From a bacterium (GTDB lineage Bacteria > SZUA-79 > Acidulodesulfobacterales > Acidulodesulfobacteraceae): 64,000 nt of DNA. The notes under the pieces were generated by a model. That model made no database searches, had not been told where the DNA came from, and saw nothing but the letters and a program-made list of their open reading frames with translations. A program made the translations under genes and the position numbers. Shown one piece after another: positions 39,203 to 48,398 of this stretch. The stretch spans positions 59,547-123,546 of the forward strand of contig JAKAKK010000074.1 of assembly GCA_021813525.1 (NCBI GenBank), given 5' to 3'. Positions within the stretch are counted from its first letter, which is position 1, and each line of letters starts with the position of its first letter.

Positions 39203-40126
39203 CTATGCTTTTGCGGCGGTTAAGTATTCGTTAAGCCAGTCTTTTAAATGCGTCCTTTTTAGCCCTAACAATTCGTCCGGTCCGCCCATATCTCCTTCGC
39301 ATATATTGTCGTATTTCAACATTCTTATCTGGTCCGAAGTTATAGGGGCATTTTTCGATAAAGACGACGATAATTTTTCGATAAAATTTAAAGACTTCTC
39401 CGCTATAAAAGACGGCGCATGAATTTTCAATTTTTTCGGCGGAGAAATTTCCATGATTAAATCTATCATTCCCTCGAACGTAAATGTATCAGGGCCGCAC
39501 AGCTGAAATACTTTATTTATCGTTTTTTCGTTATATAAAGCATTATTATATGCTTCGGCCACGGAAAAGACGTCTATCGGCGCAAATTTAGTTTCGCCGG
39601 TTCCGATTATCGGTACGAACGCTCTTGTTTTTACCAAGTCGATTAGGTCGTCGAAAAAACCGGCGTTATTTCCAAAAATTAACGACGGACGAAAAACGGT
39701 CCATTTAAGGCCGGAATTCCTGACTAAAGATTCTCCTTCGTATTTAGTCGAAAAGTATTCCGAATCGCTGTTTTCGGCGGCGCCGAGAGCGCTCATATGA
39801 ATAAATCTCTCTATGCCGCTTTCTTTTGCCAGTTCCAATAGCGCGTTTACGTAATCTACGTGTACCTTTTGAAAGGAAAAATCAGGGAGGCTTCTTATTA
39901 TGCCTATAAGATTTATCGCGGCGTCAAATTTGTTAGAGGATAGAAAAGCGCTGACGGCGCTTTTCTCTTCAAGCGTTCCTTCGAAAACTTCAAAGCCTAG
40001 TTCTTTTAAATGCGGAATTTTCTTTTTATTGCGTTCCAGAAGAGTGACGGAAGCGCCGGAGGATTTAATTTTTTCGGCAACGACCGAACCTACGAACCCG
40101 GTACCGCCTGTAATAAAAACCTTCAT
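39203..40126 (-). CDS. NAD-dependent epimerase/NDUFA9-like (atypical SDR) protein
   Basis: 'MKVFITGGTGFVGSVVAEKI', 'IERFIHMSALGA', 'YFSTKYEGE'. Confidence 0.88.
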   Translation of the reverse strand: MKVFITGGTGFVGSVVAEKIKSSGASVTLLERNKKKIPHLKELGFEVFEGTLEEKSAVSAFLSSNKFDAAINLIGIIRSLPDFSFQKVHVDYVNALLELAKESGIERFIHMSALGAAENSDSEYFSTKYEGESLVRNSGLKWTVFRPSLIFGNNAGFFDDLIDLVKTRAFVPIIGTGETKFAPIDVFSVAEAYNNALYNEKTINKVFQLCGPDTFTFEGMIDLIMEISPPKKLKIHAPSFIAEKSLNFIEKLSSSLSKNAPITSDQIRMLKYDNICEGDMGGPDELLGLKRTHLKDWLNEYLTAAKA

Positions 40127-40224
40127 AAGACACTCCTTTTACGATATAAATCCGTTAACGATATAAACTGTACTAATTTAATTATACCATTAATTTACGG
40201 CGTCGATACCCGCGGTTAGGAGCT

Positions 40225-41181
40225 TTATTTTATTTCTTTGTAATTAAAATAGTGGTTTGCTTCGATGTATCTTATGGTTCCGGTTTTCGACCTCATAACT
40301 ACGGAATATGTTTTTGCCCCGCCGTGAAAAAATTCGACGCCTTTTAGATAATCTCCGCTGGTTACTCCGGTTGCTGCGAATATCACGTCGCCGGCGGCAA
40401 GTTCCTGTATTCCGTAAACTTTATTTAAATCTTTTATTCCCATTTTAAGGGCGCGCTCTTTTTCGTCTTCATTCCTGAAAGCAAGCCTGCCCTGCATATC
40501 GCCTCCGACGCATCTTAATGCCGCCGCGCCGAGAACTCCTTCCGGAGCTCCGCCGATACCCATAAGAACGTCGATTCCGGAATCTTCTTTGGCGGTTGCG
40601 ATAGCTCCCGCAACGTCGCCGTCCTGAATAAGGCGGATTCTTGCTCCCGCTTTTCTCACTTCTTCTATTAATGCCTTATGCCTTTCACGGTTAAGAATTA
40701 TAACGGTAAGGTCTTCGACGTATCTGTTAAGGGCATCCGCGATTCTAAGAAGATTTTCTGTCGGAGAAAGATTGATGTCGATAGCGCCTTTCGCTTTAGG
40801 GCCTACGGCTATCTTCTGCATATAGGTATCCGGCGCGTGAAGAAAGTTCCCATGGTCGCCTATGGCCATTACTGCGATAGCGTTAGGCGCGCTTGTAGCG
40901 GCTAAAGTAGTTCCTTCTAAAGGGTCAACGGCTATATCGACCTTCTGCCCTTTTCCGTTGCCTACTTTTTCCCCTATGTAAAGCATCGGAGCTTCGTCTC
41001 TTTCGCCTTCGCCTATAACGATAGTACCGTCTATATCGATATAATTAAGGGAGTCTCTCATGGATTCGACGGCCGCCCTGTCCGCCGCTTTTTCGTCGCC
41101 CCTGCCGATAAATCTCGCGACCGATATTGCGGCATGTTCCGTAACCCTGGCGAATTCTATAGTCAACGCTTTATCGTCCAT
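40225..41181 (-). CDS. glpX: Class II fructose-1,6-bisphosphatase (GlpX)
   Basis: 'FARVTEHAAISVARFIGRGDEKAADRAAVE', 'GEGERDEAPMLYIGE', 'DPLEGTTLAA'. Confidence 0.96.
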   Translation of the reverse strand: MDDKALTIEFARVTEHAAISVARFIGRGDEKAADRAAVESMRDSLNYIDIDGTIVIGEGERDEAPMLYIGEKVGNGKGQKVDIAVDPLEGTTLAATSAPNAIAVMAIGDHGNFLHAPDTYMQKIAVGPKAKGAIDINLSPTENLLRIADALNRYVEDLTVIILNRERHKALIEEVRKAGARIRLIQDGDVAGAIATAKEDSGIDVLMGIGGAPEGVLGAAALRCVGGDMQGRLAFRNEDEKERALKMGIKDLNKVYGIQELAAGDVIFAATGVTSGDYLKGVEFFHGGAKTYSVVMRSKTGTIRYIEANHYFNYKEIK

Positions 41182-41231
41182 ACTAATCCTCCCTTATTTT
41201 ATATTTAAATGTTTTAACTTATTTGATAATT

Positions 41232-42026
41232 TTACAGGCTGCGTTCCGGCACTCCGTCGTATTCGTGAAGGTTTGCGGCTAATCTCCTGAAGGGTTTTTC
41301 CCTCATCCATTCCTCGAAGACCTGGCCGACGAGTCCGGCGGAACGGGCGATAATAAAGAAGCCTTTGCCGAGCCTGTAATCGAAACCCATATCCGAAATT
41401 ATTGCGGCGATACAGCCGTCAACGTTAAGAGGAAGCTTCTGTTCGGGCTTTTTGAGCCTGAATTCATCGGCTATACCAACCGCCAGCTTAACGTAATTGC
41501 CTCCAAAATTAAGCCCTGCGGCGACGTCTAAAAGCCTTTTCGTCCTCGGGTCAACCGTATGAAGCTTATGTCCGTAACCCGCGAGTCTCTTTTTGTTTTT
41601 GAGCGCGTCGTCAACTATGTTTGCCGCCATTTCTTTTATATCGGCATCTTTAATACCCTCTTTGCCTTTTAAATAATCCTGAAACATTTTGGCGGCTTTT
41701 TCTATTGCCCCTCCGTGGGCATCGCCTAAAGTCAATACTCCTGCGGCTACGGCGGCATTAAGAGAATTCCCGCCGGAAAATACCGTTCTTGCGGCTACGG
41801 CGGAAGGTGTCGCTATGCCTGCATCTATACATGAAACAAAGATGGCGTCGAGCATTTTAGCTTCGTTTTGATTGGGAAGCTCGCCTTTTAAAAGCAAAAA
41901 GCATACTTCCGCATAAGATTTATTTCCGATTAAATTGTCGAGATTGTAACCTCTTATAAGTATTTTTCCGTCCTGATTAGACGTAATGGCGCTGCGCCAT
42001 TCTTTTTGGGAAACTGTTTCAGACAT
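41232..42026 (-). CDS. Short citrate synthase-like protein; probable citryl-CoA lyase
   Basis: 264 aa citrate-synthase C-terminal-like fold ('TLGDAHGGAIEKAAKMF', 'LAGYGHKLHTVDPRTKRLL', 'RSAGLVGQVFEEW'); same strand, downstream of SucD/SucC-like genes. Confidence 0.75.
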   Translation of the reverse strand: MSETVSQKEWRSAITSNQDGKILIRGYNLDNLIGNKSYAEVCFLLLKGELPNQNEAKMLDAIFVSCIDAGIATPSAVAARTVFSGGNSLNAAVAAGVLTLGDAHGGAIEKAAKMFQDYLKGKEGIKDADIKEMAANIVDDALKNKKRLAGYGHKLHTVDPRTKRLLDVAAGLNFGGNYVKLAVGIADEFRLKKPEQKLPLNVDGCIAAIISDMGFDYRLGKGFFIIARSAGLVGQVFEEWMREKPFRRLAANLHEYDGVPERSL

Positions 42027-42154
42027 AAAAATGAACGCTCCTTAATTTAAATTTATTTTTTAACTTTTAAATTAAATATCCCTTAGCCTCGACAACCGTA
42101 TTGAAGAAACTAAGGGAGTAAAATTTATATTATAATAAAATAATATGCAAACAA

Positions 42155-43156
42155 TTACTTCAAAGTACTGTATAAAGGTTTGACGTCGTCGGACGAACCG
42201 TCTTCGAAATCTCTTTTGACTCCGAGCGAAATAAGCGAGTTGACCAATTCGTGGTAAAATTTGGCGACTTTGATTGTTCCGGTTTTTTTGCCGACTTCTT
42301 CAAGCATTTTTATCTTGTTGGTTGCTTTGCCCATTCCTCTTTCTACTATCGCTCCGGCGTGGCCGAACGAAACGCCTTCAGGCATCATCTCCTGGAAAAC
42401 GCCTGCGACAAACACCGCCAAAGGCTTGGTATATATGCCTTGAGCGACAAGTTCGGCAACCTGTTCTTCGTATGTACCGCCCGGTTCGCCCATTATGACG
42501 CATGCCTGGACGTTTTTGTTTTTTTCCAGTTCGGGCAGAACATCGGCAAAAGTAGTGCAGGCTATAACGTCGCCGCCTACCGCCAGAGCCATATAAATGC
42601 CGAAACCTCTTCTTTTAAACATCTCCGATGTAGTAACGGTGAGCCCGCCGCTTTTTGAAAGAACGACTATAGAACCGTCCTTAAATGCAATGCTCGGGTC
42701 TTTGCCGCCGATAGCGCCGATTCTTCCGACTGACGGAACATAGCATCCTAAAGACGTTCCGCCGACTACGGTAACGCCTTTTTCTTTCGCAAGTTCGTAT
42801 ATTATTATGGAATCTCTGATAGGAACATGTTCGGTAATTATATACATAAGTTTAATTCCGTTGTCTATCAGTTCATAAACCGCATCCAGAACAGAAGTGG
42901 GAGGAACGTATATAAGGCCGGTATTTACGGATTCTTTTAATTCCTTGACTTTTAAGGCGTCTTTTACCGTATCGAAAACCGGTACCGGACATTCTTCTTT
43001 AAGAACGGTTCCGCCCTTTCCGGGAGTAACTCCGCATTTTACGATGCCCGGAAATAACTTTTCGGATTCTATAACAACCTGGGAAGCCTCCCTTCCGGTA
43101 ATGCCTATTACTATAACACCGGTGCCGTCGTTTAAAAATTTAGTACCTTTCATCAT
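42155..43156 (-). CDS. SucD/ACLY-like CoA ligase alpha subunit; probable citryl-CoA synthetase small subunit
   Basis: 'VIGITGREASQVVIES', 'GGTSLGCYVPSVGRIGAIG', phospho-His loop 'GVSFGHAGAIVERGMGKATNK'. Confidence 0.7.
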   Translation of the reverse strand: MMKGTKFLNDGTGVIVIGITGREASQVVIESEKLFPGIVKCGVTPGKGGTVLKEECPVPVFDTVKDALKVKELKESVNTGLIYVPPTSVLDAVYELIDNGIKLMYIITEHVPIRDSIIIYELAKEKGVTVVGGTSLGCYVPSVGRIGAIGGKDPSIAFKDGSIVVLSKSGGLTVTTSEMFKRRGFGIYMALAVGGDVIACTTFADVLPELEKNKNVQACVIMGEPGGTYEEQVAELVAQGIYTKPLAVFVAGVFQEMMPEGVSFGHAGAIVERGMGKATNKIKMLEEVGKKTGTIKVAKFYHELVNSLISLGVKRDFEDGSSDDVKPLYSTLK

Positions 43157-43188
43157 ATAAATAATCTCCAGTTAATTCTTTTAACGAA

Positions 43189-44430
43189 CTATATTAAATT
43201 TTTAGATTTTAAAATCTCGTAAAGTTTTTGGGGGGCTTCCGTAAGCGGAAGTTCGGAGTCGTATATAACCCCTTCTATATTATTTTTTACGAAACATTCG
43301 TTAAGCATTTTCAAGCCTTTTTGATATTCCGGGCCGCTTCTTCTCACGACCCATATTAATCCTTCGGGAAACGTTCCGTCTTTTTTCATTTCTTCTATAG
43401 CCGAAACCAGACCTTCTCCTAAAGTTACGTCTATCCGAGTATTGCTTGCCGTTCCGCCGCATACCAATACAGCCTTTAATCCAGGCTTTGAAAGAATAAT
43501 TTTAGATATCCTGTTCATTTTTTCCGCGGGCGGATTTCCGCCTATATCCGTAAGATTTGCAGGCTTCATTCCAAGGGCAAAAACAGTCTCCGCCGTGATA
43601 GTCGAGCCACCTCCGCCGAACGTCATCATTCCTATATTTCCGTCTAATTCGACGTAAGAACCTGCTTTTCCCCTGTGGTCGTCCCTGTCTATCAAATGAG
43701 CCGCTTTCTCTCTTTCCGTAAGAGGTCTTCCCATTGCGCCTCTTGCCGTATATATTTTCGAAGGCGCTATTCTTGCATCATCGTCTATCATAGTTACGGC
43801 ATCTATTGCAAGAACTTTCTGTTTATCGGGATTTGCCTTGTCTCCGGCAATAATTAAAGGATTAACCTCGAGGAGCCTTGCTTCGGAGTTCCAGAACCCT
43901 TTATACATATTTGCAATAACTTCGGACAACTGCCTTAATACCGGTTTATCCTGCAGTCCTATTTCAATCAAATATTCTCTAACCTTATAGGGGAATAGTC
44001 CTTCGAGCGGATTTATTTCAAAAGTAAATATTTTAGAAGGGTCCTGCGCCTCGACGTCCATTCCGCCTTCAAGCGAAACTACGAATACGGGGCGCCTCGG
44101 CTTTGAAGAATACGTAAAGCTTACATATAATTCTTTTATTATAGAGGCTTTTTCCTGCAGTATTACGCTTACCGGTTTTTCGCCGTAAACTTCCGTTTCC
44201 ATTAAAGCCTGAACATGTTCGTTGGCTTCGTCTCCGGTTTTTGCAAATTTGACCGCTCCGGCTTTGCCTCTTTTTCCGACGAGAACCTGGGATTTAATAA
44301 CTACGTCGCCGTACTGCTCGACAAAATCGGCAACGTTCTGTCCCGGGTGCTGAACTACCAAATATTTCGGGGTAGGCACGCCGTATTTTTTAAAAATGGT
44401 GTCGTATGTTTCGTATTCATAAAGTTTCAT
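43189..44430 (-). CDS. SucC/ACLY-like CoA ligase beta subunit; probable citryl-CoA synthetase large subunit
   Basis: ATP-grasp 'VVIKSQVLVGKRGKAGAVKFAKTGDEA', 'EVNPLIIAGD', 'TFGGGGSTITAETVFALGMKPANLTDIGGNPP'. Confidence 0.7.
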   Translation of the reverse strand: MKLYEYETYDTIFKKYGVPTPKYLVVQHPGQNVADFVEQYGDVVIKSQVLVGKRGKAGAVKFAKTGDEANEHVQALMETEVYGEKPVSVILQEKASIIKELYVSFTYSSKPRRPVFVVSLEGGMDVEAQDPSKIFTFEINPLEGLFPYKVREYLIEIGLQDKPVLRQLSEVIANMYKGFWNSEARLLEVNPLIIAGDKANPDKQKVLAIDAVTMIDDDARIAPSKIYTARGAMGRPLTEREKAAHLIDRDDHRGKAGSYVELDGNIGMMTFGGGGSTITAETVFALGMKPANLTDIGGNPPAEKMNRISKIILSKPGLKAVLVCGGTASNTRIDVTLGEGLVSAIEEMKKDGTFPEGLIWVVRRSGPEYQKGLKMLNECFVKNNIEGVIYDSELPLTEAPQKLYEILKSKNLI

Positions 44431-44460
44431 AAATAATAATCCTCGTTTTAACTTAAAATA

Positions 44461-44500
44461 GGCGTTACGGTCGGCATTGACGCAAGCCGACAGTAACGCC
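44461..44500. terminator. Long hairpin in icd-ccsA-like intergenic region
   Basis: ggcgttac-g-gtcggc / attgacgcaa / gccgac-a-gtaacgcc: 14 bp stem with one 1x1 mismatch; no clean T-tract. Confidence 0.5.
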
Positions 44501-44526
44501 GTCTTAAAAATTATATATAGTAGGTT

Positions 44527-45771
44527 TTACATATTTTCGGCTATTCTTTCTCCGAATTGCGAGCATTTAACCTCGGTAGCTCCTTCCATCTGTCTTGCAA
44601 GGTCATATGTAACGTATTTCTGCTCGATAGTTTTATTTATGCCTTTCTCGACAAGGTCTGCCGCTTCTTTCCAGCCCATATGTATCAGCATCATAACCGC
44701 GGACAGAATCAAAGAACCCGGGTTCGCCTTATCCTGGTTTGTATATTTAGGAGCGGAGCCGTGGGTGGCTTCAAAAACGGCTATGGTATCCGACATATTT
44801 GCTCCCGGAGCCATACCCAAACCGCCGACCTGTGCGGCTAAAGCATCGGACATATAGTCCCCGTTAAGATTTGGCAACGCCAAAACCGAATACTCGTCCG
44901 GCCTGAGAAGTCCCTGCTGAAACATAGAATCCGCAATCCTGTCTTTAATAATAATTTTATCGGTATGGCCAGTAACTTCGGCTTCCGTTATCAATTTACT
45001 GCCGAACTCGTCTTTCGCTACTTCGTATCCCCAGTCTTTAAAAGCGCCTTCCGTAAATTTCATTATATTGCCTTTATGGACTAAAGTTACGCTCGATTTT
45101 CCGTTGTCTATTGCATACTGGATAGCCTTTTTAATAAGTCTTTTAGACGCGAAAGGTCCCATCGGTTTTATTCCGAGGCCGGCGTCCTCTCTTATTTTTT
45201 CTTTATTTTTAGGGTCGAGCGATATTAAAAAATCTCTGAGTTTTTTTGCTTCCGCGCTTCCCGACCTGAATTCGATACCCGCATAAATGTCTTCGGTATT
45301 TTCCCTGAATATTATCATATCGACTTTTTCCGGATGTTTAACCGGAGAGGGTATTCCTTTATAATATTTAACAGGTCTGACGCATGCAAAAAGGTCGAGC
45401 ACCTGCCTGATAGTAACGTTTAAAGACCTGAAGCCGCCGCCTACGGGCGTGGTTAACGGCCCCTTAATGCTAACGGAATATTCTTTGAGGGCGGTTATAG
45501 TATCTTCGGGAAGATACTGGCCTTCCCCGTATTTTTCGACCGCTTTTTCTCCTGCGTAAACTTCGAACCAGTGGATTTTTCTTTTGCCGTCGTAAGCTTT
45601 TTTAACCGCCGCATTGATAACGGTGTGCATTGCCCTCGTTAAATCTGCGCCAATTCCGTCGCCTTCGATAAAAGGAATAATGGGGTCGTTGGGAACTTCA
45701 AATTTGTTTGGCCCTAAGACCTTGATTTTCGAACCTTCCTTGGGTTCGGTAAGTTTTTGATAAGATGCCAT
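44527..45771 (-). CDS. icd: NADP-dependent isocitrate dehydrogenase
   Basis: '[21 protein letters not shown]', '[20 protein letters not shown]', '[25 protein letters not shown]'. Confidence 0.96.
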   Translation of the reverse strand: MASYQKLTEPKEGSKIKVLGPNKFEVPNDPIIPFIEGDGIGADLTRAMHTVINAAVKKAYDGKRKIHWFEVYAGEKAVEKYGEGQYLPEDTITALKEYSVSIKGPLTTPVGGGFRSLNVTIRQVLDLFACVRPVKYYKGIPSPVKHPEKVDMIIFRENTEDIYAGIEFRSGSAEAKKLRDFLISLDPKNKEKIREDAGLGIKPMGPFASKRLIKKAIQYAIDNGKSSVTLVHKGNIMKFTEGAFKDWGYEVAKDEFGSKLITEAEVTGHTDKIIIKDRIADSMFQQGLLRPDEYSVLALPNLNGDYMSDALAAQVGGLGMAPGANMSDTIAVFEATHGSAPKYTNQDKANPGSLILSAVMMLIHMGWKEAADLVEKGINKTIEQKYVTYDLARQMEGATEVKCSQFGERIAENM

Positions 45772-45885
45772 AGATAGATTACCTCCTTATAATCTATTTA
45801 AGTTAAATTAGAATAAAGCCGAAATTTAAGTTGCTATAGATTATAATAAAACATTTTTTTAAAATCAAGCAAAAAATTAGTTTCG

Positions 45886-47124
45886 TTAGATAAAATCTTT
45901 AAACGAATTTAAAAAAGCCTTAAATAAAGACGAGCCTGAAACGAAAAATAAACCGCTGTTTTGGGCTAATGTTTCGGAATAACGGTCGGCGCTGTATTTC
46001 CCGTCCGCATTTTTGTGCCGCGTAGAAAAACCGCAGAAAGGAACGGGCTCCGGCGTATGTTTTTTCAGTTTGACCTGATTGTAATGGTCCGGTAAAACCA
46101 TTACGGTATATCCTCCGAATTTCTTAAGCCCTTGAAGCACCCCGCCGGCTATAAAATTATCGAAATCTTCTATAGCTTTGAGTTTTTTTTCTATGCTTCC
46201 TTCATGAGAAGCCTCGTCGGTAGCCTCGACGTGGATGTAAACAAAATCGCCGCCGTTTAACGATTCTAATCCGTATTCGACTTTGCCCTTGTAATTCGTA
46301 TCTAAATATCCCGTGGCTCCCGGAACGTTTATGACTTTTAGTCCGGCATATTTTCCTATTCCTTTAACCAAATCTACGGCCGAAATAACCGAACCGCTCA
46401 AACCGTAGGCTTCTTTGATAGTAGGCATCGAAGGCTTGTATCCCTGCCCCCAAAGCCATATAGAATTTGCCGGAAGTTTTCCTGCGGCAACCCTTTTTTT
46501 ATTAACCTCGTGATGCTCCAATATTTTTTCCGCCTTATGTATTATTTCAAGTATTTCCGGACTCGAAGCCGCTCCGTGAGGAAGATATTCGTCTATTTGC
46601 AAATCCGGTATATCGTGCGGCGCAACGGTTTGAAGTCCCGTTATATCCATGCCTTCGGCAACCAGAAGATGCCTGTAGCTAACCCCCGGATAAAAATGAA
46701 ATTTATCGCTGGAAAGTTCTTCCCGAAATGTTTCTATTATGCTTTTTGCTTCTTCGGTAGTAATATGTCCGCCGGAATAGTCGTGCATATATCTTTTTCC
46801 ATCTTTTTCCAGTATATTTACGAGGTTAAGCCTGAACGCCACGTCGTCTTTTCCGAGTTCGACGCCCATGCTAGCCGCCTCTAACGGCGACCTTCCTGTG
46901 TAATAATTTAACGGGTCGTAGCCGAGTATAGACATAGAGCCTATATCGCTGCCGGGAAGGCATCCGTCCGGAATAGTCTTTATCAAACCGGTAACCCCTT
47001 TTGCCGCTATGGAATCCATATTAGGCGTTTTGGCATATTCTAAAGGAGTCTTCCCGCCAAGTTCCGGCAAAGGAAAATCCGCCATACCGTCAGGGCATAA
47101 AATAACGTATTTATGTCTGTCCAT
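45886..47124 (-). CDS. ApgM-family phosphoglycerate mutase-like / proposed homoserine kinase-type protein
   Basis: 'KYVILCPDGMADFPLPELGGKTPLEYAKTPNMDSIA', 'PGSDIGSMSILGYDP', 'HVEATDEASHEG', 'LPDHYN'. Confidence 0.88.
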   Translation of the reverse strand: MDRHKYVILCPDGMADFPLPELGGKTPLEYAKTPNMDSIAAKGVTGLIKTIPDGCLPGSDIGSMSILGYDPLNYYTGRSPLEAASMGVELGKDDVAFRLNLVNILEKDGKRYMHDYSGGHITTEEAKSIIETFREELSSDKFHFYPGVSYRHLLVAEGMDITGLQTVAPHDIPDLQIDEYLPHGAASSPEILEIIHKAEKILEHHEVNKKRVAAGKLPANSIWLWGQGYKPSMPTIKEAYGLSGSVISAVDLVKGIGKYAGLKVINVPGATGYLDTNYKGKVEYGLESLNGGDFVYIHVEATDEASHEGSIEKKLKAIEDFDNFIAGGVLQGLKKFGGYTVMVLPDHYNQVKLKKHTPEPVPFCGFSTRHKNADGKYSADRYSETLAQNSGLFFVSGSSLFKAFLNSFKDFI

Positions 47125-47219
47125 TTAATTAATAAATCCTCCCGATTATATTCTTTGCAAAATTATGTGTTTCATAAAACAATACTTAACTTTTAATATG
47201 CAGCAACCGCATAGATTAC

Positions 47220-47314
47220 AAAAGATTGCTTCGTCGCATTAGCTCCTCGCAATGACGGCATAAAGTTATTGCGAGCGTCAGCGGGCGGAGTCCAGCGAAG
47301 CTCATCAATCTTTT
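47220..47314. repeat. Dispersed extragenic repeat, copy 2, arranged as a ~95-bp imperfect palindrome
   Basis: Outer arms aaaagattg (47220-47228)/caatctttt (47306-47314), inner arms ctcgcaat (47246-47253)/attgcgag (47268-47275); ends 2 bp from thrC stop. Confidence 0.7.
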
Positions 47315-47315
47315 A

Positions 47316-48383
47316 CTACTTTAATCCCATTGCTTTGATTACCGAATGTTTATCGCACGGTACTACGATAGGCTCTTTCGAAACTTTAATAGCGTTACCG
47401 GGGTCTTTAAGTCCGTGTCCGGTGAGAGTAAGGACGCAAACGGCGCCTTTTTCAAAAAATCCGCGTCCGTTCAATTTTATTAATCCGGCGAAACTTATAG
47501 CGGAAGCAGGTTCGCAGAATATGCCTTCATTTGCTGCAAGAAGCGCATATGCCTTTAATATATCTTCGTCGCTTATGGATTCGATTAATCCTCCGGATTC
47601 GTCTCTTGCCTCAACGGCTTTCTGCCAGCTTGCGGGGTTGCCTATTCTTATTGCCGTCGCAACCGTGTGCGGTTCTTTGACTATATGGTTTAAAACTATA
47701 GGAGCGGCCCCTTCCGCCTGAAAACCGAGCATTTTTGGAAGGCTTTTGATTTTACCTGCGGCATGATATTCTCTGTAGCCTTTCCAGTAAGCCGTTATAT
47801 TTCCTGCATTTCCCACGGGAAGAATATGGTAATCTGGCGCCGAGCCCAGCTCGTCTGCTATTTCGAAGCTAGCCGTCTTCTGTCCTTCCAATCTGAAAGG
47901 ATTTACGGAATTAACTAATGTAACGTCGTAATCCTTTGCGATTTCGCGGGTAATTACCAGAGCGTCGTCAAAATTTCCCTGAATCTGCATAACGACTGCG
48001 CCGTGGACTAAAGCCTGCGAAAGTTTGCCGGACGCTATTTTGCCTTCCGGTATCAAAACGAAAGATTTTATTCCCGCTCTTGCCGCATAAGCCGATGCCG
48101 ATGCAGAAGTGTTTCCGGTCGAAGCGCATATTACGGCTTTTGAACCGTCGGACACGGCTTTAGATACAGCCATAGTCATGCCTCTATCCTTGAAAGAACC
48201 GGTCGGATTTAAACCTTCGTATTTGAAATATATTTCGATATCCGGATTTATAATTTTCCCTAAGTTGCGTGCCTTTATCAAAGGAGTGTTTCCTTCGAGT
48301 ATAGTAATTATATGCCTGTCGTCGATTTCAGGCAAAAAATCGCGATACCTTTTTATCACGCCTTCATATCTTTTAAGTACCAA
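47316..48383 (-). CDS. thrC: Threonine synthase
   Basis: 'GNTPLIKARNLG', 'FKDRGMTMAVSKA' PLP Lys, 'CASTGNTSASASAYAARAG'. Confidence 0.95.
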   Translation of the reverse strand: MVLKRYEGVIKRYRDFLPEIDDRHIITILEGNTPLIKARNLGKIINPDIEIYFKYEGLNPTGSFKDRGMTMAVSKAVSDGSKAVICASTGNTSASASAYAARAGIKSFVLIPEGKIASGKLSQALVHGAVVMQIQGNFDDALVITREIAKDYDVTLVNSVNPFRLEGQKTASFEIADELGSAPDYHILPVGNAGNITAYWKGYREYHAAGKIKSLPKMLGFQAEGAAPIVLNHIVKEPHTVATAIRIGNPASWQKAVEARDESGGLIESISDEDILKAYALLAANEGIFCEPASAISFAGLIKLNGRGFFEKGAVCVLTLTGHGLKDPGNAIKVSKEPIVVPCDKHSVIKAMGLK

Positions 48384-48398
48384 ACCGTCCTCCCCCTT

